DNA of 64,000 bases, taken from positions 1-64,000 of the forward strand of contig NZ_JAPTYD010000005.1 of assembly GCF_026913015.1 (NCBI RefSeq), given 5' to 3'. Source of the DNA: Paracoccus benzoatiresistens. GTDB taxonomy: Bacteria; Pseudomonadota; Alphaproteobacteria; Rhodobacterales; Rhodobacteraceae. Made by a program: the position numbers and the translations under genes. The notes below the pieces were generated by a model. It did not search any database. It had not been told where the DNA came from and worked only from the letters and a program-made list of their open reading frames with translations. Of the stretch, positions 17,970 through 25,983 are shown in pieces (position 1 is the stretch's first letter; each line of letters starts with the position of its first letter).

Positions 17970-18758
17970 GTGACCCAGTCCGACCAGCGCCTGCCTGCCT
18001 ATCCCGACGAATTGCCCGAGCCCAGCCAGATCGCGCTGTCCGACCTGTCCGACGCGCTGGCGCGGGGTTGGCGCGATTTCCGCCGCGTGCCCGCCTATGG
18101 GCTGGGTTTTTCCGCCTTCTACGTGCTGGGGGGGTGGGCGCTCGCCTCGGTCGCCTTCGCCTCGGGGCGGGCCTGGTGGCTGATGCCCTTCATCCTGGGC
18201 TTTCCCCTGATCGCCCCCTTTGCCGCCGTTGGCCTTTACGAGGTCAGCCGCCGGATCGAGGCGGGAGAGCCCCTGGAGACCGCCCGCATCCTTCGCGTGG
18301 TCTTCGAACAGCGCAATCGCCAGATCCCGTCGATGGCGATGGTGATCCTGATGCTGTTCATATTCTGGGTCTTCGTGGCCCACACGGTCTTCGCGGTGTT
18401 CATGGGCGTGTCGGCTATGACCAACATCACCAGTTCGGCCGAGGTTCTGCTGCAGGGCAGGGGGCTGGCGATGCTCATCCTCGGCACGGTGATCGGCGGG
18501 ATTTTCGCCGCCGTGCTGTTTTCCTTCACGGTCGTCGGCCTGCCGCTGCTGCTGGACAAGGAGGTCGATTTCATCACCGCCATCATCACCTCGTGCCAGG
18601 CGGTGGCGGCCAGTCCGGGCGTGATGGCCGTCTGGGCGGCCCTGATTGCCGGCGCGCTGTTCCTGGCCATGCTGCCGGCCTTCCTGGGACTGCTGATCGT
18701 GCTGCCGGTGCTGGGGCACGCAAGCTGGCACATCTATCGCCGGGTGATGGCCGGCTAG
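17970..18758 (+). CDS. DUF2189 integral membrane protein
   Basis: 262 residues with about six hydrophobic helices and a short hydrophilic N-terminus. The pattern [26 protein letters not shown] and [19 protein letters not shown] is characteristic of DUF2189, a family common next to respiratory or housekeeping genes in alphaproteobacteria and without known function. It starts with GTG at 17970 after GGAGGGAG. The stop overlaps the convergent SDR gene stop (palindromic CTAG). Confidence 0.85.
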   Translation: MTQSDQRLPAYPDELPEPSQIALSDLSDALARGWRDFRRVPAYGLGFSAFYVLGGWALASVAFASGRAWWLMPFILGFPLIAPFAAVGLYEVSRRIEAGEPLETARILRVVFEQRNRQIPSMAMVILMLFIFWVFVAHTVFAVFMGVSAMTNITSSAEVLLQGRGLAMLILGTVIGGIFAAVLFSFTVVGLPLLLDKEVDFITAIITSCQAVAASPGVMAVWAALIAGALFLAMLPAFLGLLIVLPVLGHASWHIYRRVMAG

Positions 18759-19477
18759 CCGCGCCCGATGAAGGGCATGTTGGTGGCCATCACCGTCATG
18801 AACTGCACGTTCGCGCCCCTTGGCAGCCCCGCCATGTGCAGGACGGCATCGGCGACCACCGCCACGTCCATCAGCGGTTCGGCGTCGGGCGCGTTGGTGC
18901 TGACCCGGGTCAGCAGTTCCGTCGCCGCGTTGCCGATGTCGATCTGGCCGCAGGCGATGTCGAAGGGCCGCCCGTCCAGCGACAGCGATTTGGTCAGCCC
19001 GGTCACGGCGTGCTTGGACACCGTGTAGGCCACCGATCCCGGCCTCGGGGCATGGGCCGAGATGGACCCGTTGTTGATGATCCGCCCGCCCTGCGGGGCT
19101 TGCGCGCGCATCAGCCGGAAGGCCGCGCGGGCGCAGAGGAACATGCCCGTCACATTGACCGCGATCACGTCGCGGAAGGTGCCCGGATCCATCGCGTCGG
19201 GCGTGGCAGGGTCCGCGCCGCGCCCGGCATTGTTGAACAGCGCGTCCAGCCGCCCCCATTCGGCATGGCAATGGTCGAAGGCCGAATCCACGGCCCCTTC
19301 ATCCGTCACATCGCAGGGCAGGATCAGCGCGGGGTCACTGCCGGCGGTTTCCCTCAACGCATCCGCCTTGCGGCCCAGAAGCGCGACCCGCCAGCCTGCC
19401 GCCAGGAAGCGCCGCGCGGTGGCCTGCCCGATGCCGCTGCCCGCGCCGGTGATGATGATGGATCGCGCCTCGCTCAT
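18755..19477 (-). CDS. Short-chain dehydrogenase/reductase
   Basis: 240 residues. Seen: cofactor motif [16 protein letters not shown], catalytic Ser (NGSIS) and YTVSK with Tyr/Lys. It starts 1 base after the stop of the FAH-family hydrolase, so the two form an operon. An SDR plus a fumarylacetoacetase-fold hydrolase is the terminal pair of non-phosphorylating L-fucose/L-rhamnose-type pathways, where the SDR oxidises a 2-keto-3-deoxy-sugar acid. That assignment is inference; no sugar transporter or dehydratase is adjacent. Confidence 0.85.
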   Translation of the reverse strand: MSEARSIIITGAGSGIGQATARRFLAAGWRVALLGRKADALRETAGSDPALILPCDVTDEGAVDSAFDHCHAEWGRLDALFNNAGRGADPATPDAMDPGTFRDVIAVNVTGMFLCARAAFRLMRAQAPQGGRIINNGSISAHAPRPGSVAYTVSKHAVTGLTKSLSLDGRPFDIACGQIDIGNAATELLTRVSTNAPDAEPLMDVAVVADAVLHMAGLPRGANVQFMTVMATNMPFIGRG

Positions 19478-19478
19478 C

Positions 19479-20327
19479 TCAGATGACCCTTTGCTGCTGT
19501 TGACCCAGGCCGTCGATGCCGAGCCGCATGATCTGGCCCGCGCGCAGGTAGACCGGCGGCTTTTGCCCCATGCCCACACCCGGGGGCGTGCCGGTGGCGA
19601 TCACGTCGCCCGGCTGCAGCGTCGTGAAGCGCGAGGTATAGGACACGATGCCCTCGGGACCGAAGACCATCGTCGCGGTCGTGCCGTCCTGATGGCGGTG
19701 GCCGTCCACCTCCAGCCACAGGCGCAGGGCGCGGGGGTCGGGGATCTCGTCCGCCGTCACCAGCCAGGGCCCGATGGGGCCGAAGCCGTCATGGCCCTTG
19801 CCCTTGTCCCAGGTGCCGCCGCGCCGCAGTTGCCAGTCACGTTCGCTGATGTCGTTGATGACGCAATAGCCCGCGATATGCCGCGCCGCCTGATCCGGCG
19901 CGATGTTGCGCCCGCCGTCGCCGATGACGATGCCCAGCTCGACCTCCCAGTCGGTGGCCGTCGAGCCGGGGGGCAGATGCAGGTCGTCGTCCGGCCCGGC
20001 GATGCAGCTGGTCCACTTGCTGAACAGGATCGGCTCGGCCGGAACCTCCATCCCCGCCTCGGCGGCGTGGTCGGCATAGTTGAGCCCGATCGCCAGGAAC
20101 TTGCCGACGCTCCCCACGCAGGCACCGAGCCGCAGGTCCTGCTGCGGCAGGCCCGGAACAAGGGGCAGCGATCCCGGATCCAGCGCGCGCAGCGCCGACA
20201 GCCCGTCGCGGGTCAGGCAGGTTCCGCCGATATCCGCGACATGGGCCGACAGGTCGCGGACCCGTCCGTCGGCGTCCAGGATCCCGGGACGCTCGGCCCC
20301 CTTGTCGCCGTATCTTACAAGTTTCAT
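19479..20327 (-). CDS. Fumarylacetoacetate hydrolase family protein
   Basis: 282 residues. Seen: [16 protein letters not shown], metal-site Glu in [26 protein letters not shown] and [13 protein letters not shown]. Closest by pattern to 2,4-diketo-3-deoxy-L-fuconate hydrolases and the family often annotated as ureidoglycolate lyase. It cleaves a C-C bond of a 2,4-diketo acid using Mg2+ (family knowledge). It is first in a two-gene operon with the SDR; the substrate is not proven. Confidence 0.87.
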   Translation of the reverse strand: MKLVRYGDKGAERPGILDADGRVRDLSAHVADIGGTCLTRDGLSALRALDPGSLPLVPGLPQQDLRLGACVGSVGKFLAIGLNYADHAAEAGMEVPAEPILFSKWTSCIAGPDDDLHLPPGSTATDWEVELGIVIGDGGRNIAPDQAARHIAGYCVINDISERDWQLRRGGTWDKGKGHDGFGPIGPWLVTADEIPDPRALRLWLEVDGHRHQDGTTATMVFGPEGIVSYTSRFTTLQPGDVIATGTPPGVGMGQKPPVYLRAGQIMRLGIDGLGQQQQRVI

Positions 20328-20444
20328 CCCTCATCCCCCTTGTGAAACCGCGCCAAGCCTAGCCCATGTCGCGGCGCGCGATTTCGCCCGATCGCCAGAT
20401 GCTTTATGCGGCAGGCGGCGAAAGTCGGCAGGCCGCAACGCAAA

Positions 20445-20467
20445 ACGGCCCGCGAAGGGCGGGCCGT
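20445..20467 (-). terminator. Rho-independent terminator after the M23-bactofilin operon
   Basis: On the minus strand, a perfect 9-bp stem (ACGGCCCGC with GCGGGCCGT) closes a 5-base loop and runs into GTTTTGC. It lies 18 bp beyond the bactofilin stop. Confidence 0.8.
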
Positions 20468-20485
20468 CACGTCAGGCGAAAAGGC

Positions 20486-20974
20486 TCATTCCGAGGCGGG
20501 GGGTGCAAGCTTCTTGGTCGGGCCGTTGGCGATCGGGTCTTCCTGCCGCTGGACCGAGCCTTCGAAATGCGCGCCGGATTCGATGGCGATGGTCTTGTGG
20601 ATGATGTCGCCTTCGACACGCGCGCTGGCCGACAGACGCACCTTCAGCCCGCGAACGCGTCCGATCACGCGGCCGTTCACCACGATCTCGTCGCCCACGA
20701 TCTCGCCCCGGATGGTGGCGCTTTCGCCGACCACCAGTTGGTGGGCGCGGATGTCGCCCTCGATGGTGCCCTCGACCTGGATGTCGCCTTCGGTGCGGAT
20801 ATTGCCCACCACCGTCAGGTCCGAGGACAGGATCGACGGCGCGGTCCGGCGCGCGGGCGTCGCGGCCGCGGGTTCGCTCCGCTCGAAGCTGGGGGCGGCA
20901 GGTGCGGGCGCGTCGGGCGGGGTGGGGGCAGGGGGCGTCTGCGGTTTGTCGGTCACGCGGGTCTTACTGAACAT
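20486..20974 (-). CDS. Bactofilin (polymer-forming cytoskeletal protein)
   Basis: 162 residues. A disordered N-terminus of about 50 residues rich in Pro and Ala is followed by the bactofilin beta-helix core (about residues 50-140): SDLTVVGNIRTEGDIQVEG, then GDIRAHQLVVGESATIRGEI repeats. Bactofilins form membrane-associated filaments that position cell-wall enzymes. It overlaps the 3' end of the M23 peptidase gene by 11 bp, a conserved pairing with a peptidoglycan hydrolase in alphaproteobacteria. Confidence 0.93.
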   Translation of the reverse strand: MFSKTRVTDKPQTPPAPTPPDAPAPAAPSFERSEPAAATPARRTAPSILSSDLTVVGNIRTEGDIQVEGTIEGDIRAHQLVVGESATIRGEIVGDEIVVNGRVIGRVRGLKVRLSASARVEGDIIHKTIAIESGAHFEGSVQRQEDPIANGPTKKLAPPASE

Positions 20975-22253
20975 TGCTTGCAGCCTTGATGAAGCTCATC
21001 GGGTCAACGGCCCGACCCTTCATGCGCACCTCATAGTGCAGATGCGGCCCGGTCGAGCGTCCGGTATTGCCCATATCACCGATCCGCTCGCCTTGCGACA
21101 CCCTTTGGCCAACCTTGACCCGAATCCGGGACAGGTGGCCATAGCGCGTCTCGACCCCAAGCTCATGCTCGATCTTGATGAGGTTGCCATAGGCGCCCTG
21201 CCGGCCCGCATAGGTCACCACGCCGTCGCCGGTCGCATGGATCGGCGTGCCGACCGGGGCTGCCATGTCGATGCCTTCATGGGCGCGGCCCCAGCGGCGC
21301 CCGAAGCCGGAACTGTAGCGGAAGGACTGCTTCACCGGCATCGCCAGCGGCAGCTTTTCCATCGCGATGCGATAGGTGTTCATCTGGTCCAGCGTGACGA
21401 TGATCTGGTTCGCCTTTGTCTCGCTGTGGGTCAAGGCCGCGTCGCCGCGCGTCGAGTAGGACATGGGCGTCAACGGGCCGCCCTGGCCGGAATAGCCCTC
21501 GCGGATGGTTTCCAGGACATCGTCCGGATTCATGCCGACGGACCGGAACACATCGTCCAGCGGCTCGACCGAAATGCTGAGGGCGTCTTCCAGCTGGGTC
21601 AGGATCTCGTCGTTGCGGGCCAGGATCTGGTCGCGCTCGACCGACAGGTCCTCGGCCTCGCGCTTGGCCTCCCTGGCTTCCTGCACGGCGCTGGCGCGTT
21701 CGTCCGCGGCCTGGCGCAGCTCGCCCGTCACGATGTCCAGGGCGGCGGTGACCTCGTCCCGGCGGGCGGGATCGGCGTCCGATCCGGCGGCCTCGGCCAC
21801 CGCCTTCTGGTCGCCATCGCGCTTGGCCAGCGCATCGCGCAGCGAGGATTGGACCACATCCAGCCCGGCTTCCAGTTCGCGGCGCTGTTCCTCGGATGCC
21901 AGCAACTGCGACTGCATCTGCGACACCTGCTCCAGCGCGACGGCGAAGCGGTTCTGCGCGGCCAGCGCCTCGGCGGCGCGGGCATCGCGTTCCTGCGACA
22001 GCTCCGTCAGGCGTTCCTCGAAGGCGGCTTGGGTGCGGATGATCTGGTCGCGCGACGAACCCGCGCTGATGGCGTCGATGGCCAGGACCGAGCTGGCCAC
22101 CAGCGTCCAGCCGAAGGCCAGGGTGATGCCGCTGACAGCGGCCAGCTGGGTCGCGGGGCGCAGGCGAACGACCCGGGCGTTGCCCTCGGATCCCAGGACC
22201 AGCCGCTTTTCCGGCAGAAGTCGTGCCAGCGAGGCATTCAGGCGGTTCGTCAC
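20964..22253 (-). CDS. M23 (LytM) metallopeptidase with coiled-coil domain
   Basis: About 429 residues. An N-terminal membrane helix (about residues 37-60) is followed by a long charged coiled coil (about 75-250) and a C-terminal M23 domain with GRAHEGIDMAAPVGTP and HLHYEVRM, the His/Asp/His zinc ligands. It is anchored in the inner membrane and acts on peptidoglycan cross-links. A GTG start at 22253 is chosen because the protein then begins with the TNRLNASLARLLPEKRL segment seen in relatives; the frame stays open for 64 more codons of unconvincing sequence. Coupled to bactofilin. Confidence 0.88.
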   Translation of the reverse strand: MTNRLNASLARLLPEKRLVLGSEGNARVVRLRPATQLAAVSGITLAFGWTLVASSVLAIDAISAGSSRDQIIRTQAAFEERLTELSQERDARAAEALAAQNRFAVALEQVSQMQSQLLASEEQRRELEAGLDVVQSSLRDALAKRDGDQKAVAEAAGSDADPARRDEVTAALDIVTGELRQAADERASAVQEAREAKREAEDLSVERDQILARNDEILTQLEDALSISVEPLDDVFRSVGMNPDDVLETIREGYSGQGGPLTPMSYSTRGDAALTHSETKANQIIVTLDQMNTYRIAMEKLPLAMPVKQSFRYSSGFGRRWGRAHEGIDMAAPVGTPIHATGDGVVTYAGRQGAYGNLIKIEHELGVETRYGHLSRIRVKVGQRVSQGERIGDMGNTGRSTGPHLHYEVRMKGRAVDPMSFIKAASNVQ

Positions 22254-22441
22254 GTTTGGCAATTCGGATCCCTCAACGTCGCGCCCCGGTTGAGTCGGGC
22301 AAGCTGGTTCCAGTTCGAAGGGGGTAAACCCCAACTGTGCCTTCCTGGCAACAGACCTCGGGAATTTGGTTCCCTTGATGCGCGGAACCTCGCCTCGGGT
22401 AGCGATAATCCGCCGATAAACACCAGATATTGTGCCAAATG

Positions 22442-23839
22442 TCACAGGATTTCATAGGGAAGGGGTCCGTGTCGGTCCGCAGGAATCCGCAGCGGGCGGT
22501 CGATCGGGGGAACAGACCGCTGGTGGCAGTCGGGCCGGGGGCAGATCCGGCAGGAAATCCCGATGGGCTCGAAGGCGCGCGGTTTGGTCAGGTCCAGACC
22601 ATCGGCATAGACGACCGCGCCCGCATGGGTCACCTCGCAGCCCAGGCCGATGGCAAAGCGGCGGACCGGGGCGTTGAAGGCGCCGGCGTGCTTGGACACG
22701 TCGCGCGACATCAGCAGATAGCGCACGCCATCGGGCGTTTCCGCCAGTTGGCGCAGGAACCGGCCCGGCTGCTCGAAAGCCTGATGGACGTTCCACAAGG
22801 GGCAGGCGCCGCCGAAGCGGGCGAATTGCAGGCGCGTGGCCGAGTGGCGCTTGGTGATGGTGCCCGCCTGATCGACGCGGACAAAGAAGAAGGGCACCCC
22901 CTTGGACCCCGGGCGCTGCAGGGTGGACAGGCGATGCGCCACCTGTTCCAGAGAGGCGCCAAAGAGGTGCGACAGCCGTTCCAGGTCATGGCGCTCGGCC
23001 TGGGCGGCAGCCAGGAAGACGCGATAGGGCATCAGCGCCGCGCCCGCGAAATAGTTGGCAAGGCCCACCCGCGCGACATCCCGTGCCGTCTGGCTGCGGA
23101 AGCGCGCCAGATCCAGCGTCGCCTCCAGCAGGTCGGCCTGCCGTTCCAGGGCGACAAGGTGCAGCAGTTGGAAGACCTGGCTGGGGCCTTCGGCGGCGGC
23201 ATTGACCTGGATGTCGTTGCCCGCGCGGCGGAAGACGGCATTGGCGGGCAGTTCCGTGCGCGTCACGCGGATCCCGCGCTGCGCAAGCGCGGCCACGCCT
23301 GCCTCCCACGGGTCCAGCCGCTTGCCGTCCGGGCAGGCAAAGCGTTCGGCGGCGCGGTCCACGGCGTCGATATAGTTGTCGCAGTAATGGAAGAAGTCGC
23401 GCACCTCCTCCCACGGGGTGGACAGCGCGTTCTGGCCGGATGCGCCGATCGCCTCGTCCAGCGCCGCCAGCCGTTCCTGGCCCTGCCGGTGCGCGCGGTA
23501 AAGGTCCAGGAACGCGCGGGCCAGCACCGGCGCATTGGTCGCGGCAAGGCGCAGGTCGGCCAGGGGCGGGATCGCGTCGAACAGGGGGTCGGCCAAGGCC
23601 TCCTGCATGTCGATGACCATGCGCTCGGCATCGCCCGCCGAAAGGGTGGACAGGTCCACGCCGAACTCCTGCGCCAGCCGCAGCAGCACCCCGACCGAAA
23701 TGGGGCGGTGGTTGTTTTCCATCTGCGACAGATAGGGCAGGGACACGCCGAGCCGTTCGGCGAACTGCTTCTGCGTCACCCCGCTGCGCGCCCGTGTTTC
23801 GCGCAGCGAGGCACCTGCATAGATCTTCTGAATGGCCAT
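22442..23839 (-). CDS. pccR: Short-chain fatty acyl-CoA regulator (ScfR family, PccR-like)
   Basis: 465 residues. Residues about 10-65 are an XRE-type HTH (LRETRARSGVTQKQFAERLG). An ImmA/IrrE-like central part has a NDIQVNAAAEGPSQVFQLLH segment, and a C-terminal DUF2083 domain has the Cys motif CRICPRPDCHQR. ScfR proteins sense acyl-CoAs; PccR of Rhodobacter sphaeroides responds to propionyl-CoA status and binds TTTGCAAA elements (established knowledge). Two perfect TTTGCAAA elements lie 15-43 bp upstream of this start, supporting autoregulation and the PccR assignment. No propionyl-CoA carboxylase is in the window; the nearest propionyl-CoA producer is mmsA. Confidence 0.85.
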   Translation of the reverse strand: MAIQKIYAGASLRETRARSGVTQKQFAERLGVSLPYLSQMENNHRPISVGVLLRLAQEFGVDLSTLSAGDAERMVIDMQEALADPLFDAIPPLADLRLAATNAPVLARAFLDLYRAHRQGQERLAALDEAIGASGQNALSTPWEEVRDFFHYCDNYIDAVDRAAERFACPDGKRLDPWEAGVAALAQRGIRVTRTELPANAVFRRAGNDIQVNAAAEGPSQVFQLLHLVALERQADLLEATLDLARFRSQTARDVARVGLANYFAGAALMPYRVFLAAAQAERHDLERLSHLFGASLEQVAHRLSTLQRPGSKGVPFFFVRVDQAGTITKRHSATRLQFARFGGACPLWNVHQAFEQPGRFLRQLAETPDGVRYLLMSRDVSKHAGAFNAPVRRFAIGLGCEVTHAGAVVYADGLDLTKPRAFEPIGISCRICPRPDCHQRSVPPIDRPLRIPADRHGPLPYEIL

Positions 23840-23853
23840 CCTGCTTCCCCCTC

Positions 23854-23882
23854 TTTGCAAAGGTTGCACTAGCCTTTGCAAA
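23854..23882. promoter_or_regulatory. ScfR/PccR operator: two TTTGCAAA elements 13 bp apart
   Basis: TTTGCAAA at 23854-23861 and at 23875-23882 are each perfect palindromes. A degenerate TTGCACTA lies between them. This sits just upstream of the minus-strand ScfR gene and within the divergent promoter shared with the second regulator at 24021. It matches the known PccR recognition element, though the published spacing between elements is 4 bp. Confidence 0.75.
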
Positions 23883-24020
23883 GCGTCCCGGACAAGAGCC
23901 TTGATCGGGGGACAGGGGGCGGGGGCGGGGCGGGTCAGGATCATGGGTCCACCCTGGCGCAAAAAGCCTAAGATATCGTTGCGCCTTGCGCGATCCGCGC
24001 CGCCGGGCTTTGATCGGGCC

Positions 24021-25277
24021 ATGAAGCAGCGTGGTGGCAGCCGCATCCTGACCGGAACCCGCATCCGCGAGCGCCGCCTGGCGCTGTCGCGGCGGCAGGC
24101 GGATGTGGCGCGCGCGGCGGGCATCTCGGCCGCCTATCTGAACCTGATCGAGCATAACCGCAGGCCCGTGGGCGACCACCTGGTTGTCCGCCTTGCCGCC
24201 GCGCTGGAGGTTTCGGCGGCCGAACTGGCCGAAGGGCGGGAGGAATCGCTGATCGCCGCGCTGCGCGAGGCCGCGGTGCGCCTGCCCGACGATGTCGCCG
24301 CCGAAGTGGAGCAGGCGCCTGAACTGCTGGCCCGCTTTCCCGGCTGGGCCTCGGCGCTGATCGCCACGGCGCGCCGGGCAGATGCGCTGGAGCGCCAGCT
24401 TGTCACCCTGTCCGACCGGATGACGCAGGACCCCTATCTGCTGACCACCCTGCACGAGGTGCTGTCGGCCGTGACCTCGGTCCGGTCCACCGCCTCGATC
24501 CTGGCCGAGGGGGGCGAGATCCCGCCGGACTGGCGCGCAAGGTTCCAAGCGAACCTGGACGAGGATAGCCTGCGCCTGTCCAGCACCGCGCAGGCGCTGG
24601 TCGCCTATCTGGACAGCTTCGACACGCAGGGCGCGATCTTTACCCCGCAGGAAGAGGTCGAGGCCTGGCTTGCCGCCGGTGCGCCGCCGATCGAGGAGGC
24701 GGAGGATCTGGCGTCGGACGCCGCGCGGGCCCTGGCGCAGGGCCATCTGCGGCGGATGGAGCAAGAGCGCGCGGCCCTGCCCGACGACGCGCTGGCAGCC
24801 GCGGCCGAGGATCCCGACCCCATGCGCATGGCCGACCGGCTGCGCCTGCCGCTGGATCTGGTGATGCGGCGCCTGGCGGTGCTGAAGCCCGCGGGCTTCG
24901 AATCCGCCGGGCTGCTGGTCTGCGACGGATCGGGGGCGCTGACGCTGCGCCGTCCGGCACCGGGCTTTCCGCTGCCCCGGCCGGGCGATGCCTGCGCGAT
25001 CTGGCCGCTGTTCCAGGCGCTGGCCTCGCCCCAGACCGCGATTGCGAAACGGGTCGAGGCACCCTCGGGGCGCCGGTTCCGTACGCTGTCGTTGGCCACC
25101 CGTCACCAGCCGCTGGGCGTGGACGGCCCGGTCCTGACCCGCGCGCAGATGCTGATCCTGCCCGAGGAGCCGGGCGTGCCCACCCGCCCCGACCTGCTGA
25201 TCGGCCCCGCCTGCCGCATCTGCCCCCGCGCCGACTGCGCGGCGCGTCGCGAACCCTCGATCCTGGCCACGGCCTGA
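24021..25277 (+). CDS. Second ScfR-like XRE-family regulator (DUF2083 type)
   Basis: 418 residues. The N-terminal XRE HTH is clear (RIRERRLALSRRQADVARAA, then ISAAYLNLIEHNRRPVGD). The long C-terminal part ends with CRICPRADCAARREPS, the same Cys-rich signature as the divergent PccR-like protein, so both are ScfR paralogues. The middle is much diverged and lacks an obvious ImmA/IrrE signature. It probably controls a different acyl-CoA pathway or cross-talks at the shared TTTGCAAA region. The target is unknown. Confidence 0.8.
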   Translation: MKQRGGSRILTGTRIRERRLALSRRQADVARAAGISAAYLNLIEHNRRPVGDHLVVRLAAALEVSAAELAEGREESLIAALREAAVRLPDDVAAEVEQAPELLARFPGWASALIATARRADALERQLVTLSDRMTQDPYLLTTLHEVLSAVTSVRSTASILAEGGEIPPDWRARFQANLDEDSLRLSSTAQALVAYLDSFDTQGAIFTPQEEVEAWLAAGAPPIEEAEDLASDAARALAQGHLRRMEQERAALPDDALAAAAEDPDPMRMADRLRLPLDLVMRRLAVLKPAGFESAGLLVCDGSGALTLRRPAPGFPLPRPGDACAIWPLFQALASPQTAIAKRVEAPSGRRFRTLSLATRHQPLGVDGPVLTRAQMLILPEEPGVPTRPDLLIGPACRICPRADCAARREPSILATA

Positions 25278-25341
25278 AGACAGGTTTGACAGCACCCGCC
25301 CCCCGGCTCATGATCCATCAAACGCCTGAGGAGGGGCGAGG

Positions 25342-25698
25342 ATGCTAGACATCCTGATGATCGAGGACGAGCCGAACATCGCCGAAGCGGTGCGTTTCAT
25401 CCTGACGCGCGAAGGCTGGCAGGTCGCGCTGCATGGCGACGGCCTGGGCGGGATCGAGGCGATCCGCAGCGGCAAGCCCCGCCTGGTGATCCTGGACGTG
25501 ATGCTGCCGCATCGCTCGGGGACCGAGATCCTTGCGGAACTGCGCAACGATCACGACGCGGGCCTTGCCGCGACGCCGGTGCTGATGCTGACCGCGCGGG
25601 GGCAGGCGACGCTGCACCTGCCGCAGGCCGATGCGGTGCTGGCCAAACCCTTCGCCAATGACGAATTGCGCGCGATGGTGCGCCGGATGCTGAACTAG
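25342..25698 (+). CDS. Stand-alone response regulator paired with the SSS-type kinase (CrbR-like)
   Basis: 118-residue receiver. Seen: IEDEPNIAEAVRF, phospho-acceptor Asp in LVILDVMLPHRSG, Thr in LMLTARG and Lys in VLAKPFAN. No output domain, unlike CrbR of Vibrio and Pseudomonas, which carries a LuxR HTH; the name is by operon position only. It is 3 bp upstream of a small membrane protein that overlaps the kinase gene, so the three are co-expressed. Confidence 0.87.
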   Translation: MLDILMIEDEPNIAEAVRFILTREGWQVALHGDGLGGIEAIRSGKPRLVILDVMLPHRSGTEILAELRNDHDAGLAATPVLMLTARGQATLHLPQADAVLAKPFANDELRAMVRRMLN

Positions 25699-25701
25699 GC
25701 C

Positions 25702-25983
25702 ATGCCCGACCGGCCGCTGTTTCTTGAACGCGCATCCTTCCGCCGCCGCCGGCTGGGCGATGCAGCGCGCGTGCTGCCGGTGCTGGCGGCCTTGGCCATC
25801 CTGGTTCCGGTCTGGTGGATCCCTGCCCGGGTCAGCTTCGCCGCGGGCGCGGTCTGGCTGTTCGGCCTCTGGGCCGCGCTGATCGCCGCCGTCTGGGCGC
25901 TGCACCGCGCACTGCGCCGGGCCGACGCGGCGACGCTGCGCGCCAGCCAGGCCATTGCGCAGGACGACGACCATGCCCTTTGA
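25702..25983 (+). CDS. Small two-helix membrane protein in the CrbSR-like operon
   Basis: 93 residues: a basic N-terminus, two hydrophobic helices (about 24-40 and 46-66), then an Arg/Ala-rich amphipathic tail. It overlaps the kinase gene start by 11 bp. Its size and position resemble the DUF4212-type small subunits next to sodium:acetate symporters, but I cannot confirm the family. It may assist the membrane domain of the kinase. Confidence 0.7.
   Translation: MPDRPLFLERASFRRRRLGDAARVLPVLAALAILVPVWWIPARVSFAAGAVWLFGLWAALIAAVWALHRALRRADAATLRASQAIAQDDDHAL

Noticed and set aside
20406..22457. 683-codon plus-strand open frame
   Set aside because: Spans the complement of both bactofilin and M23 peptidase genes and has no domain features.
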